Under the pieces are notes generated by a model. The model was not told the origin of the DNA. It saw nothing but the letters and a program-made list of their open reading frames with translations, and ran no database searches. Positions 52,606 to 61,902 of a DNA stretch of 64,000 nucleotides are shown in pieces. The position numbers and the translations under genes were made by a program. The DNA comes from Mesorhizobium_B sp963522145 (GTDB lineage Bacteria; Pseudomonadota; Alphaproteobacteria; Rhizobiales; Rhizobiaceae), in the NCBI GenBank assembly GCA_963522145.1, contig CAUQXI010000015.1, forward strand, positions 1 to 64,000, read 5' to 3'. The number at the start of each line of letters is the position of its first letter. The first letter of the stretch is position 1.

Positions 52606-54687
52606 TCAGATATCCAGCTCCCGCGCGAACTCGGCGCGGTCCTGAAGGAAGCGGAAGCGCGCTTCCGGCTTGGTCCCCATCAGGGAATCGACGGCGAGCT
52701 TGGTGGCGCTTTCCTCCTCGAGAACCTCGACGCGCAGCAATGTGCGCTTCTTCGGATCCATCGTGGTTTCCTTCAGCTGTGCGGCCATCATCTCGCCCAG
52801 GCCCTTGAAGCGCCCGATCTCGATCTTGGCACGGCCGGTGAACTCCTTCTTCATTAGCTCGTCCTTGTGCGCGTCGTTGCGCGCATACATCGTCTTGCCG
52901 CCTTGGGTCAGCTTGTAGAGCGGCGGCACCGCGAGAAACAGGTGTCCGCCACGGATCAGCTGCGGCATTTCCTGAAAGAAGAAGGTGATGAGCAGCGAGG
53001 CGATGTGAGCGCCGTCCACATCGGCGTCCGTCATGATGATCACGCGGTCATAGCGCAGGTCTTCGTCGCGATATCTTGAACGCGTGCCGCAACCAAGCGC
53101 CAGGATCAGGTCGGCGATCTGCTGGTTGGCGCCGAGCTTGTCATTTCCGGCACTCGCCACGTTGAGGATCTTGCCCCGCAAGGGGAGCACCGCCTGCATG
53201 GCGCGGTCGCGCGCCTGCTTGGCCGAGCCGCCCGCCGAGTCGCCCTCCACGATGAAGATTTCCGCGCCGGCCGCCGCGTTCTGCGTGCAGTCCGCGAGCT
53301 TGCCCGGCAGGCGCAGCTTGCGCACCGCGGTCTTGCGGCTGATCTCTTTCTCCTGCCGGCGACGCACGCGCTCGTCCGCGCGCGCAATCACCCAGTCGAG
53401 CAGCTTGGTGGCTTCCTGCGGATTGTCGGCGAGCCAGTGATCGAAGGGATCGCGCATAGCAGTTTCGACCAGCCTGATGGCTTCGATCGTCGCCAGACGA
53501 TCCTTGGTCTGGCCGACGAATTCTGGCTCGCGAATGAAGACCGACAGCATGCCCGCCGCCGAGATCATCACATCGTCGCTGGTGACGGCCGAAGCGCGCT
53601 TGTTACCCGTCAACTCGGCATAGGCCTTCAGCCCGCGCGTGAGCACGTTGCGCAGGCCCGTCTCGTGCGTGCCGCCTTCGCCGGTTGGGATCGTGTTGCA
53701 GTAGGAGTGCAGGAAGCCATCGCCGCCATACCAGGTCACCGCCCATTCCAGCGACCCGTGCCCGCCCTGGCGCTCGCTCCTACCGGCGAAAATCTCGCGG
53801 GTGACCTGATGCTCGTTGCCGAGCGAGGCGGCGAGATAATCCTTCAAGCCGCCCGGAAAGCGGAAGACCGCCTTTTCCGGGGTCGTATCCTTGCCGGTGA
53901 TCAAAGCCGGATCGCAGGTCCAGCGGATCTCGACACCGCCGAACAGATAGGCCTTCGACCGTGCCATGCGGTAGAGCCGGGCCGGCTCGAAGCGGGCTTC
54001 CTTGCCGAAGATATCCGGATCGGGATGGAAGCGGGTTCTCGTGCCGCGGCGATTATGAACCTCGCCCAACTGCTCTAGCCCGCCCTGTGCGATGCCCCGC
54101 ACAAATCGCTGACGGTAAAGCTGCCGACCGCGCGCAACCTCCACCTCAAGGCTGTCGGAAAGTGCGTTGACTACCGAAACACCGACGCCGTGGAGGCCGC
54201 CAGAGGTTTCGTACACTTTCGAGTCGAACTTGCCGCCCGCGTGAAGCGTGGTCATGATGACTTCGAGCGCCGACTTGTTCTTGAACTTCGGATGAGGATC
54301 GACGGGGATGCCGCGCCCGTTATCCGTCACGGTCAGAAAGCCGTCCGCGCCAAGCTCCACGTCGATGAAGGTCGCATGGCCGGCCACGGCTTCATCCATC
54401 GAATTGTCGATTACCTCGGCGAAGAGGTGGTGCAGCGCCTTCTCATCGGTGCCGCCGATATACATTCCAGGGCGGCGGCGGACGGGCTCCAGCCCTTCCA
54501 GGACCTCGATATCGGCCGCGCTATAGCTTTCGCTCGCGTCACGCGCCGGCAACGGCTTCCGCGCTTCGACCACGCGCGGCTGACGCGCGGCGGCGGCAAG
54601 GCCACCTCCGAGAAGGTCGAGCTGGGCTGCATAGTTCTTCATGGCGCTTCGGGGAACATCATTCGATTCGCCGTTCGACCCTGCCAT
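52606..54687 (-). CDS. parE: DNA topoisomerase IV subunit B
   Basis: 693-aa ATPase subunit of topoisomerase IV, which decatenates daughter chromosomes. It has the GHKL ATPase domain (EVIDNSMDEAVAG, TDNGRGIPVD, GGLHGVGVSVVNALS), transducer, TOPRIM (IVEGDSAGGSAKQARDR; metal site MTDADVDGAHI) and C-terminal GyrB-type tail ending RAEFARELDI. The length (693 rather than about 800) and the lack of a GyrB insertion favour ParE over GyrB. Confidence 0.95.
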   Translation of the reverse strand: MAGSNGESNDVPRSAMKNYAAQLDLLGGGLAAAARQPRVVEARKPLPARDASESYSAADIEVLEGLEPVRRRPGMYIGGTDEKALHHLFAEVIDNSMDEAVAGHATFIDVELGADGFLTVTDNGRGIPVDPHPKFKNKSALEVIMTTLHAGGKFDSKVYETSGGLHGVGVSVVNALSDSLEVEVARGRQLYRQRFVRGIAQGGLEQLGEVHNRRGTRTRFHPDPDIFGKEARFEPARLYRMARSKAYLFGGVEIRWTCDPALITGKDTTPEKAVFRFPGGLKDYLAASLGNEHQVTREIFAGRSERQGGHGSLEWAVTWYGGDGFLHSYCNTIPTGEGGTHETGLRNVLTRGLKAYAELTGNKRASAVTSDDVMISAAGMLSVFIREPEFVGQTKDRLATIEAIRLVETAMRDPFDHWLADNPQEATKLLDWVIARADERVRRRQEKEISRKTAVRKLRLPGKLADCTQNAAAGAEIFIVEGDSAGGSAKQARDRAMQAVLPLRGKILNVASAGNDKLGANQQIADLILALGCGTRSRYRDEDLRYDRVIIMTDADVDGAHIASLLITFFFQEMPQLIRGGHLFLAVPPLYKLTQGGKTMYARNDAHKDELMKKEFTGRAKIEIGRFKGLGEMMAAQLKETTMDPKKRTLLRVEVLEEESATKLAVDSLMGTKPEARFRFLQDRAEFARELDI

Positions 54688-54780
54688 AGATTACGCACCC
54701 CGGCAAATTTCGTTCTTGTTTCGTTCGTATTGTTATCCACCAGGATAGAAACTTCGCGTCAAGAAAGCGATAACCACGTC

Positions 54781-54817
54781 CGGTGCGCGAGCCGCCGGGG
54801 GCGGGACTCGCGCACCG
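54781..54817 (-). terminator. possible terminator of the gcv operon
   Basis: CGGTGCGCGAG and CTCGCGCACCG form a perfect 11-bp stem with a 15-nt loop, 13 bases past the gcvP stop. The T-run expected of an intrinsic terminator is missing. Confidence 0.45.
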
Positions 54818-54829
54818 AAGCAGGCCCGT

Positions 54830-57625
54830 TCAGCTTGCCAGCGCTTCCACCGGCGGGCAGGTGCAGACCAGATTGCGATCGCCCGCGACATTATCGATGC
54901 GGGATACCGGAGGCCAGTATTTGGGAGCGTCCGCGTGGCCGGCCGGGAAAGCCGCGACGAGCCGGGGGTAGGGGTGTGTCCACTCTTCGGCATGGGTTTC
55001 CGCCGCTGTATGCGGCGCATTGACGAGAGGGTTGTCGTCTCGGGGCCACTCTCCGCTGGCTACCTTCTCCGCCTCGCCCGCGATCGCGATCATCGCGTCG
55101 CAGAAGCGGTCGATCTCTCCTTTCGGCTCGGACTCCGTGGGCTCCACCATCAGCGTGCCCGGCACCGGCCAGGACATGGTGGGAGCATGGAAGCCGTAGT
55201 CGATCAAGCGCTTGGCCACGTCCTCTACACCGATGCCTGCGCTCGCCTTCAGCCCGCGCGTGTCGAGGATGCATTCATGCGCCACGCGGCCCTTGTGGTT
55301 GGTGAAGAGGACTGGGAAGTAGTTTCCGACGCGCTTTGCAATGTAGTTAGCCGACAGGATTGCGGTTTCCGTCGCCTGCCTGAGGCCGCCGGCTCCCATC
55401 ATCCTGATATACATCCAAGTGATGGGCAGGATGGAAGCGCTGCCGAAGGGCGCGGCTGCTACAGCCCCGTCGTTTCCGGAGGCGGTGTGACCGGGCAGGA
55501 ACGACGCCAAATGGCGCTTGACGCCGATCGGGCCGATGCCGGGACCACCCCCGCCATGCGGGATGCAGAAGGTCTTGTGCAGGTTCATGTGGCAGACATC
55601 GGCGCCGATGTCGCCCGGCCGAGCCAGGCCGACCAGAGCGTTGAGGTTCGCCCCGTCCAGATAGACCTGTGCGCCGTGCTCGTGAGCGATTGCGCAGATC
55701 TCGCGAATGCCTTCCTCGAACACCCCATGCGTCGACGGGTAGGTGACCATCAAAGCGGCCAGATGGTCGGCGTGCTCCGTCGCTTTGGCGCGGAGGTCGT
55801 CGATGTCGATGTCGCCTTCGTCCGTGCAACGCACCACCGCCACGCGCATGCCCGCCATGGATGCGCTCGCCGGGTTGGTGCCATGGGCGGAAGAGGGGAT
55901 CAGGCAGATGTCGCGCTGCGTGTTCCCTTGCGCCTCATGAAAGCGGCGGATAGCGAGCAGGCCTGCGAACTCACCCTGGCTGCCTGCGTTGGGCTGAAGC
56001 GACACGGCATCGAAGCCCGTGATCTCACCCAGCCATGCTTCCAGATCTTCGGTCATGGCGCGGTAGCCCGCCGAGTGGTCATTCGGCGCGAAGGGATGAA
56101 GGTTGGCGACGCTGTCCCAGCTCACCGGCATCATCTCGGCCGCGGCATTGAGCTTCATGGTGCATGAACCCAGAGGGATCATCGCGCGATCGAGCGCCAG
56201 ATCCTTGTCGGCCAAGCGGCGCAGAAACCGCATCATCTCGGTTTCCGAGCGATGCTCGTGGAAGACGGGCTGGGATAGGAAGTTGGCGCGCGCGGAACCG
56301 ACACTCTCGACCGGCTGGCTGATCGGTGCACCACCAAGAAGGGCGACCAAGGCTTCAAGGTCCTCAATGGTCGATGTCTCGTCGAAGGTGACCGAGACCG
56401 CGCTGTCATCGATGACGCGAAGCAGCCGTTCGCCATCTTCGGCGCGTCGCGCAATCTCATGTGCGCCTTTTCCGACCTCAATGCATACCGTATCGAAGCG
56501 GCGCTGGCCTTTCACCTTCTTGCCAGATGCCTCAACGGAATCGGCAAGAGAAGATGCCAAGCCGTTGATCCAGCTTGCGATCCTTTCAAGACCCTCCGGG
56601 CCGTGCCAGATCGCGTAGGCTGCTGCCATGTTGGCGAGCAATGCCTGCGCCGTGCAGATATTGGAGGTCGCCTTGTCGCGTCGGATGTGCTGCTCGCGCG
56701 TCTGGAGCGCGAGGCGGTAGCCGGGACGCCCATGCGCGTCGATCGACTGACCGACGAGGCGCCCCGGCATCAGGCGGGTCAGCTTGTCTGATACCGCGCA
56801 ATAGGCCGCATGCGGACCGCCGAAGCCCATGGGAACGCCGAAGCGCTGCATCGAGCCGACTGCGATGTCCGCGCCGAGGCTGGCGGGCGTTTCTCCGATC
56901 ACCAGCGCCAGCGGATCGGCGATGAAGACCACCAGCGCACCAGCGGTCCGCGCTGCTGAAATGCGTTCGGCATGATCTCCGAAAACTCCTAAGGTGTCCG
57001 GCCATGAAACCAGCAGCGCGGCGGTGTCAGCCCCGATCTCGGCGTGGCCGTCCACGGTGATCCCGAGCGCCTCGCCGCGCGTGCGCACCACGTCCAGGGT
57101 CTGGGCGTGCGGCGTTCCGGCGAGCGCGATTTTCGTCCGCTTTTCCCGCCCGTGGCGATAGGCGATGCCCACCGCTTCGGCTGCGGCAGTCGCCTCATCC
57201 AGCAGCGATGCCGAGGCAACCGGCAGGCCGGTGAGTTCGGCCACAAGCGTCTGGAAGTGGAACAGCATCTCCAGCCTGCCCTGACTGATCTCCGCCTGAT
57301 AGGGCGTGTAGGCGGTGTACCAAGCGGGATTCTCAAACAAATTCCGCTGGATGACCGGGGGCGTGAAACAACCGTGGTAGCCCGCGCCGATGAAGCTTTT
57401 CAGCACGCGGTTCTGTGACATCTTCGCGCCGAGTTCCTGCAAGGCAGCGGCTTCCGAGAGCGCCTCGGGAAGGTCGAGCGGGCGATCGAGGCGGATCGAC
57501 TGAGGAACCGTCTGCGAGATCAGTGTCTCGACCGAGGGCACGCCGATCGTGGCGAGCATCGCGCGGATGTCAGTCTGCCGCGGACCGATGTGGCGCGACG
57601 CGAAGGAAGCCTGTTGCTGATCCAT
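54830..57625 (-). CDS. gcvP: glycine dehydrogenase (decarboxylating), single-chain P protein
   Basis: 931-aa PLP enzyme that decarboxylates glycine and loads the aminomethyl group on GcvH. It is the fused alpha/beta type: the N-terminal half is non-catalytic, and the C-terminal half carries the PLP lysine in DVCHMNLHKTFCIPHGGGGPG. GSQGEFAGL and SSAHGTNPASASM are further family blocks. The ATG at 57625 has TGAGG upstream and starts 12 bases after gcvH; a TTG at 57640 is also in frame. Confidence 0.96.
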   Translation of the reverse strand: MDQQQASFASRHIGPRQTDIRAMLATIGVPSVETLISQTVPQSIRLDRPLDLPEALSEAAALQELGAKMSQNRVLKSFIGAGYHGCFTPPVIQRNLFENPAWYTAYTPYQAEISQGRLEMLFHFQTLVAELTGLPVASASLLDEATAAAEAVGIAYRHGREKRTKIALAGTPHAQTLDVVRTRGEALGITVDGHAEIGADTAALLVSWPDTLGVFGDHAERISAARTAGALVVFIADPLALVIGETPASLGADIAVGSMQRFGVPMGFGGPHAAYCAVSDKLTRLMPGRLVGQSIDAHGRPGYRLALQTREQHIRRDKATSNICTAQALLANMAAAYAIWHGPEGLERIASWINGLASSLADSVEASGKKVKGQRRFDTVCIEVGKGAHEIARRAEDGERLLRVIDDSAVSVTFDETSTIEDLEALVALLGGAPISQPVESVGSARANFLSQPVFHEHRSETEMMRFLRRLADKDLALDRAMIPLGSCTMKLNAAAEMMPVSWDSVANLHPFAPNDHSAGYRAMTEDLEAWLGEITGFDAVSLQPNAGSQGEFAGLLAIRRFHEAQGNTQRDICLIPSSAHGTNPASASMAGMRVAVVRCTDEGDIDIDDLRAKATEHADHLAALMVTYPSTHGVFEEGIREICAIAHEHGAQVYLDGANLNALVGLARPGDIGADVCHMNLHKTFCIPHGGGGPGIGPIGVKRHLASFLPGHTASGNDGAVAAAPFGSASILPITWMYIRMMGAGGLRQATETAILSANYIAKRVGNYFPVLFTNHKGRVAHECILDTRGLKASAGIGVEDVAKRLIDYGFHAPTMSWPVPGTLMVEPTESEPKGEIDRFCDAMIAIAGEAEKVASGEWPRDDNPLVNAPHTAAETHAEEWTHPYPRLVAAFPAGHADAPKYWPPVSRIDNVAGDRNLVCTCPPVEALAS

Positions 57626-57636
57626 GCCTGCGGTCC

Positions 57637-58005
57637 TCAACCAATCATCGCCTTGTAGCCCGCCTCATCCATGAGGCCGGCGAGCTGATCCGGGTTGGAC
57701 AGGCGCATCTTCCAGAGCCAGCCGCCCTCGGTCGGAGCCGAATTGACCAGTGCGGGCTCCGTCGATAGCGCCTCGTTCACTTCCGTGATCTCGCCATCCG
57801 CAGGCGCATAAACGTCCGAAGCGGCCTTCACGGACTCCACCACGATGGCGGTGTCACCCTTCGCCAAGGTGCGGCCCACTTCCGGCAGCTCGACAAAGAC
57901 GAGGTCGCCAAGCTGCTCCTGCGCGTAATCGGTGATGCCGACAGTCGCCACGCCATCCTCGACGCGCAGCCATTCATGGTCCTGGGTGTAATAAAGATCG
58001 GCCAT
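57637..58005 (-). CDS. gcvH: glycine cleavage system H protein
   Basis: 122-aa lipoyl-carrier protein of the glycine cleavage complex. The lipoylated lysine is Lys60 in VESVKAASDVYAP, and the C-terminal EGGWLWKM is typical. Two starts are possible: ATG at 58014 overlapping the gcvT stop, and ATG at 58005 eight bases after AAAGGA. I prefer the latter. Confidence 0.95.
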   Translation of the reverse strand: MADLYYTQDHEWLRVEDGVATVGITDYAQEQLGDLVFVELPEVGRTLAKGDTAIVVESVKAASDVYAPADGEITEVNEALSTEPALVNSAPTEGGWLWKMRLSNPDQLAGLMDEAGYKAMIG

Positions 58006-58010
58006 CGGGA

Positions 58011-59111
58011 TCATCCTTTACGGTGGCGGTGAGGAGCGAAGGGAAGAGAGTGGACAGTAACCGGAACGCGTCCGCCGCGAACCTCGGCGAACAATCGGGT
58101 CCCTGCCTTGGCAAGAGGAGCCGCGACGAGGCCCATCGCGATCGGATGATCGACGCTCGGGCCGAAGCCGCCGGATGTGACGGAGCCAACCGGCGATCCC
58201 TCTTCATCCAGCAGGCTTGCACCGGCGCGAACCGGCTGCCGACCGTCTGGCTTCAGTCCGCAGCGTTTCTTGGTTGCGCCCGCTAAGATGATTTTGCTCA
58301 ACGATTCCGCGCCGATAAACCCGCCATCCTCACGTAGTGGTTTCGGGATCGCCCAGATCAGGGCGGCCGTCACGGGATCGGTTTCCGGCGAAATGTCCTG
58401 TCCGTGGAGGCACAGCCCGGCTTCCAGACGCAAGCTGTCCCGCGCGGCCAAACCGATCCACTGTGCGCGATCGTCATCAAGGATTCGGGTTACCAGGCTT
58501 CGGGCATCGGCTTCGGGCAGGGCGATCTCGAAGCCGTCCTCGCCCGTGTAGCCCGACCGGCTCACGAACCAGCCTTCCCCCGTCTCGGCAGCCGTCATGA
58601 AGCGTTCGGGCAGCCCCTTCACCTCGGCGCGGTGAAGAACATCCTCGGCGTCCGGCCCTTGCAGTGCGAGGAAGATGCGGTCCAGCGCTTCGACCTGAAC
58701 GTTCAAGCCGGACGCGACATCGCGGAGATGCGTCTCGTCCGCGGCCGCATTGCCGGCGTTGGCGACGACGATGAAGCGGTCCGTCGCCATGCGGGTGATG
58801 ATCAGGTCGTCCAGAATCCCTGCATTCTCATTGAGAAAGAAGGTGAGCTTGCCGTGGTTCAGCAAAAGCGCGCCCGCATCGATCGGGCAGACGCGACTCA
58901 GCAGATCGGCGGCGTCTTCGCCTTCGACGGAGAAGAGCTTCATGTGAGAGATATCGAACAGGCCTGCATGCGCCCGCGTCCATAGATGCTCCTTGAGCAC
59001 GCCGAGCGGATAGGTCACGGGCATGTTCCAGCCGGCGAAGGCGCCGAGGCGCGCACCGGCTGCACGATGCAGGTCTTGGAGGGGAAGGGTCTTCAGGTCG
59101 CCGGGGCTCAA
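58011..59111 (-). CDS. gcvT: aminomethyltransferase (glycine cleavage T protein)
   Basis: 366-aa tetrahydrofolate-dependent enzyme that releases ammonia and methylene-THF from the aminomethyl group on GcvH. Features: FAGWNMPVTYPLGVLKEH at the N-terminus, GYTGEDGFEIALPE, and the C-terminal VTSGGFGPS block. The family N-terminus (DLKTLPLQDLH) points to the TTG at 59111, which follows TTTGGAG; an ATG at 59162 in the same frame lies at the riboswitch edge. It is the first gene of gcvT-gcvH-gcvP. Confidence 0.93.
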   Translation of the reverse strand: MSPGDLKTLPLQDLHRAAGARLGAFAGWNMPVTYPLGVLKEHLWTRAHAGLFDISHMKLFSVEGEDAADLLSRVCPIDAGALLLNHGKLTFFLNENAGILDDLIITRMATDRFIVVANAGNAAADETHLRDVASGLNVQVEALDRIFLALQGPDAEDVLHRAEVKGLPERFMTAAETGEGWFVSRSGYTGEDGFEIALPEADARSLVTRILDDDRAQWIGLAARDSLRLEAGLCLHGQDISPETDPVTAALIWAIPKPLREDGGFIGAESLSKIILAGATKKRCGLKPDGRQPVRAGASLLDEEGSPVGSVTSGGFGPSVDHPIAMGLVAAPLAKAGTRLFAEVRGGRVPVTVHSLPFAPHRHRKG

Positions 59112-59165
59112 GCGCTTCTCCAAAGCAACACGCGTCCGGCGACGCCATGCCGCCGGCTCCACGTG

Positions 59166-59354
59166 CCCCTCTGTCTGAAGCCTGAGAGACTTGCATCGCC
59201 GGGCTCTACCGGTGACACTTACACCTTCGGCGCGAAACCCATGTGGGCGTCGACTTTCCAGAGCGCTTTCAAGCTCTTCGCGGTTCTTTATGCCTGAGAG
59301 ATTTCGGGCGATTTCCCCTTCGGCGGTGCGCCTTACGGCTCACTCTCTCCCGCG
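59166..59354 (-). promoter_or_regulatory. tandem glycine riboswitch
   Basis: Two similar glycine aptamers lie in the 5' leader of gcvT. On the minus strand each has the conserved CGCCGAAGG loop (59315-59323 and 59226-59234 on the plus strand, approximately) and a CTCTCAGGC core. The first aptamer runs from about GCGGGAGAGAG to CATAAAGAACCGC and the second ends at CTTCAGACAGAGG. They are joined by a short linker, as in known cooperative glycine riboswitches. It should switch on gcvTHP when glycine is abundant. Confidence 0.92.
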
Positions 59355-59389
59355 AAAAGCCGGGTTCCGCCAAGAACCCCAGCATACGG

Positions 59390-59418
59390 TGCATAGCGCA
59401 ACCGTTCTCTCCTGTCAC
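59390..59418 (-). promoter_or_regulatory. candidate promoter of the glycine riboswitch/gcv operon
   Basis: On the minus strand GTGACA and TATGCA are separated by 17 bases, ending about 35 bases before the first aptamer. The boxes match the sigma-70 consensus only moderately. Confidence 0.4.
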
Positions 59419-59421
59419 GTC

Positions 59422-60213
59422 TCAGATGCCGCCAAACCAATCATAGCCGCGATCTTCCCAGTAGCCGCCCTGACCGAGGCCGATCGCTGCGAAGCTGTCG
59501 ATCAGCTCGATCCGCCGGAGGTATTTCGGCATCTTGTAGCCAAGCTGCCGCTCGACCCGAACGCGCAGCGGTGCGCCGTTGGCAACGGGCAGCCGCGCAC
59601 CATTCATGGCGTAAGCCAGGATGGTTTGCGGATGGCGGGCGTCGATCAGATCGATCGAGCCGAAATATTGCACGGTGCCCGACAGACCCTGCTCGATCGT
59701 ATCCATGCACCAGAACATGACGTAGCGCGCTGCCGGCTTGACCTTTGCCTGGTCCAGCACGAGCGCGAGCGGCGCGCCGGTCCATTTCGCGATGCAGCTC
59801 CAGCCTTCCACGCAGTCGTGGCGCGTGATCTGCGTGCGGGCCGGCATGGCCATGATCTGCGCGCGCGAGAGCGAAAGCGGCTGTTCCACCAGCCCCGTGA
59901 CCTCCAGGCGCCAGTTGCGGAAGTCGTCGGCGAGCAGCGCCTGATAGTCTTCGTCGGACGGCTTGGTGATGCCGTTCGGGCGCTGAGGCTGACGGATCTC
60001 GCTTTCGCTGAACTCTGGCGCGAGGCGGTCGCGTCCCGCGAGCAGGCGCTGAGCGCGATATGTCAGGTTGTTGGCGCCTTCCATGAAATTGCGGAGCGCG
60101 CCGTCACGTTCGCCGAGGCTGTCCAGAACGTCGCAGCCGGAAAGCGCCAGAGACGACGCGCCAAGCGCCGATGCCGAAAGGAAGCGGCGGCGGCTGATCT
60201 GAAAAGCGGCCAT
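59422..60213 (-). CDS. molybdopterin-dependent oxidoreductase, sulfite oxidase-like (MsrP-type)
   Basis: 263-aa exported enzyme. The Tat signal SRRRFLSASALGASSLALSGC carries a twin arginine and ends in a possible lipobox Cys. The sulfite oxidase-type molybdenum domain shows RHDCVEGWSCIAKWTG, where one Cys should ligate the Mo, and a C-terminal LGYKMPKYLRRIELID. It resembles E. coli MsrP (YedY), which repairs oxidised methionine in periplasmic proteins, but is shorter. GGAGG precedes the ATG. It is coupled to a cytochrome b gene two bases upstream. Confidence 0.85.
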   Translation of the reverse strand: MAAFQISRRRFLSASALGASSLALSGCDVLDSLGERDGALRNFMEGANNLTYRAQRLLAGRDRLAPEFSESEIRQPQRPNGITKPSDEDYQALLADDFRNWRLEVTGLVEQPLSLSRAQIMAMPARTQITRHDCVEGWSCIAKWTGAPLALVLDQAKVKPAARYVMFWCMDTIEQGLSGTVQYFGSIDLIDARHPQTILAYAMNGARLPVANGAPLRVRVERQLGYKMPKYLRRIELIDSFAAIGLGQGGYWEDRGYDWFGGI

Positions 60214-60215
60214 GG

Positions 60216-61076
60216 TCAAGCCTCCCTGTTCGTGGAGGCAGGCGGGTCGACGCGGTACCAACCGGTAATCATGGAACGAAGCTCGTTGAACGGTCCCGCC
60301 GCGAGCACCATCGCCACGTGAACGATGAAGAACAGCACGAGCAGCATCATGCAGGTGAAATGGATCGTGCGCGCCGTCTGCCGCCCGCCCAACAGATCGT
60401 TCAGGAATGGAACGGCGGCGTTGAAGGACGGCGACATGGCAAGCCCCGTGAGGATGATCAGCGGCATCAGCACGAAGAGCACGCCCGCATAGCTCAGCTT
60501 CTGGAGGGTGTTGTATTTACGGCCGTGATGAAAGCGCAGGCGGAGGTGATCGATGATGTCGCGCGGAAGGCGCCGGAAGTCTTTACCTCGCGGCGCGAGA
60601 TCGCGGCGAAGATGGCCGTTAAGGAGGCTCGCGCCGAACCAGACGATGAGCGTGCCGGCGAAGATCCAGGCGAAGAAGAAGTGCACGACGCGTGCGGTGC
60701 CGAGATCATAAAAGGACGGGATCGTCGCCCAGGCGGGAAAGGCACGGAATTGCCGATCGCCATCATGCTCGGAAACCCCAAGCAGGCCGGTGGTCTCGAT
60801 GCGCTTGCCGAATACCTCCGTCACGCCGACTGCACCGGTCGGGCTGTCTTCTGCACGGATGCGCAGAATGGCGTTATCGAAGCCGAAGCCCGACTGCTCT
60901 CCGAGGTACAGATTCGGATGGGCATTGAAGATGTTGAGTCCGCTGAGAAGCAGGAAGAACAAGGCGACAGCCCACAGCCAGTGCGTCAAACGCGTCCATG
61001 CAGACTGGCGATAGATCAGACGCCTGGCCGATCGAAGATCAGGCTCGCCCGCGCCTTGCGCTTGTTCAAGGCTCAT
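60216..61076 (-). CDS. cytochrome b561-type membrane protein (partner of the molybdoenzyme)
   Basis: 286-aa inner-membrane diheme cytochrome b of the Ni-hydrogenase/b561 type. Histidines in the helices RLTHWLWAVALFF, VVHFFFAWIFAG and IHFTCMMLLVLFFIVHVAM can ligate two hemes; about four helices plus a central loop of 100 residues. I chose the ATG at 61076, six bases from GAGGGAG. It ends two bases before the molybdoenzyme start. It probably feeds quinol electrons to that enzyme, although the fold differs from MsrQ. Confidence 0.85.
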   Translation of the reverse strand: MSLEQAQGAGEPDLRSARRLIYRQSAWTRLTHWLWAVALFFLLLSGLNIFNAHPNLYLGEQSGFGFDNAILRIRAEDSPTGAVGVTEVFGKRIETTGLLGVSEHDGDRQFRAFPAWATIPSFYDLGTARVVHFFFAWIFAGTLIVWFGASLLNGHLRRDLAPRGKDFRRLPRDIIDHLRLRFHHGRKYNTLQKLSYAGVLFVLMPLIILTGLAMSPSFNAAVPFLNDLLGGRQTARTIHFTCMMLLVLFFIVHVAMVLAAGPFNELRSMITGWYRVDPPASTNREA

Positions 61077-61176
61077 CGCCATCTCCCTCAACAGGGCTGC
61101 CGTTGCCCAGCATCAGTAGATACGCTGCCATGCCATCGGGCAGGACAAGCCGAGCGATGACATTTTCGCGAACGCG

Positions 61177-61839
61177 TTACCCGCCGAGGCTTATGGCGAC
61201 ATTCACGACCGCCGCAAGGATCACGGCGTTGAAGAAATAGGAGATCAGCCCGTGCACCAGCACGAGGCGACGGACCCGCGACGACGTGATGTCCGTGTCG
61301 GCGGTCTGGGCGGTCATGCCCACTGTTGCCGAGAAATACAGGAAGTCCCAGCCGCCGGGTTGCTCGTTGCCTGGAAAGTCTAGCCCTTCGGCGCGGACGC
61401 GGGAAACCTCGACGCCGGTGCGCCGCGTCGCTTCCTCGTCCAGCCAGCAGAGATGCGCGTAGTGCACGGCGAAGAGCACCTGGATGGTGAGCCAGCCGAG
61501 CGCCACCGCCAGAAGGGCAGTGCAGAGCTCAAGAGGGTCGGGGGCGCCCTTCTGGTGGATAAGCAGGAACAGCGAGGCGAGGGCGCTCGCGGCGACCACG
61601 AGCGTCACGGCAAAGATCACGAAGACCGGTTCATCCGCCTTGCGCGCATTGCGGCCGAGGTAGGCAGGCGTCAGGCGGCTGAGCTGCCGTAGTTCGCAGG
61701 CGAGGAACACCACGAAGAAGACGGCGGCGCCGGCCACAAAGCCGAAGTCGGGCTGAGAGGCTGCCGCGAGGAGGCCGACAGCGATCCCGAGAAGCGCCGA
61801 CAGGCTGAATTCCCAATGAAAGTTCCGACGCGGCTGCAT
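61177..61839 (-). CDS. DUF1345 membrane protein
   Basis: 220-aa protein with five to six predicted helices. The end is family-specific (FLYFSATVGMTAQTADTD and RRLVLVHGLISYFFNAVILA). The function is unknown. The start is uncertain between GTG 61845 and ATG 61839; neither has a good ribosome binding site. It lies upstream of the cytochrome b gene on the same strand, about 100 bases away, so a shared transcript is possible but not required. Confidence 0.8.
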   Translation of the reverse strand: MQPRRNFHWEFSLSALLGIAVGLLAAASQPDFGFVAGAAVFFVVFLACELRQLSRLTPAYLGRNARKADEPVFVIFAVTLVVAASALASLFLLIHQKGAPDPLELCTALLAVALGWLTIQVLFAVHYAHLCWLDEEATRRTGVEVSRVRAEGLDFPGNEQPGGWDFLYFSATVGMTAQTADTDITSSRVRRLVLVHGLISYFFNAVILAAVVNVAISLGG

Positions 61840-61902
61840 GATCACCCGTTACCAGCGCTGCGACCCGCGCCTGGGTTCCGCCCGCGACCATGCATCAAGT
61901 TC

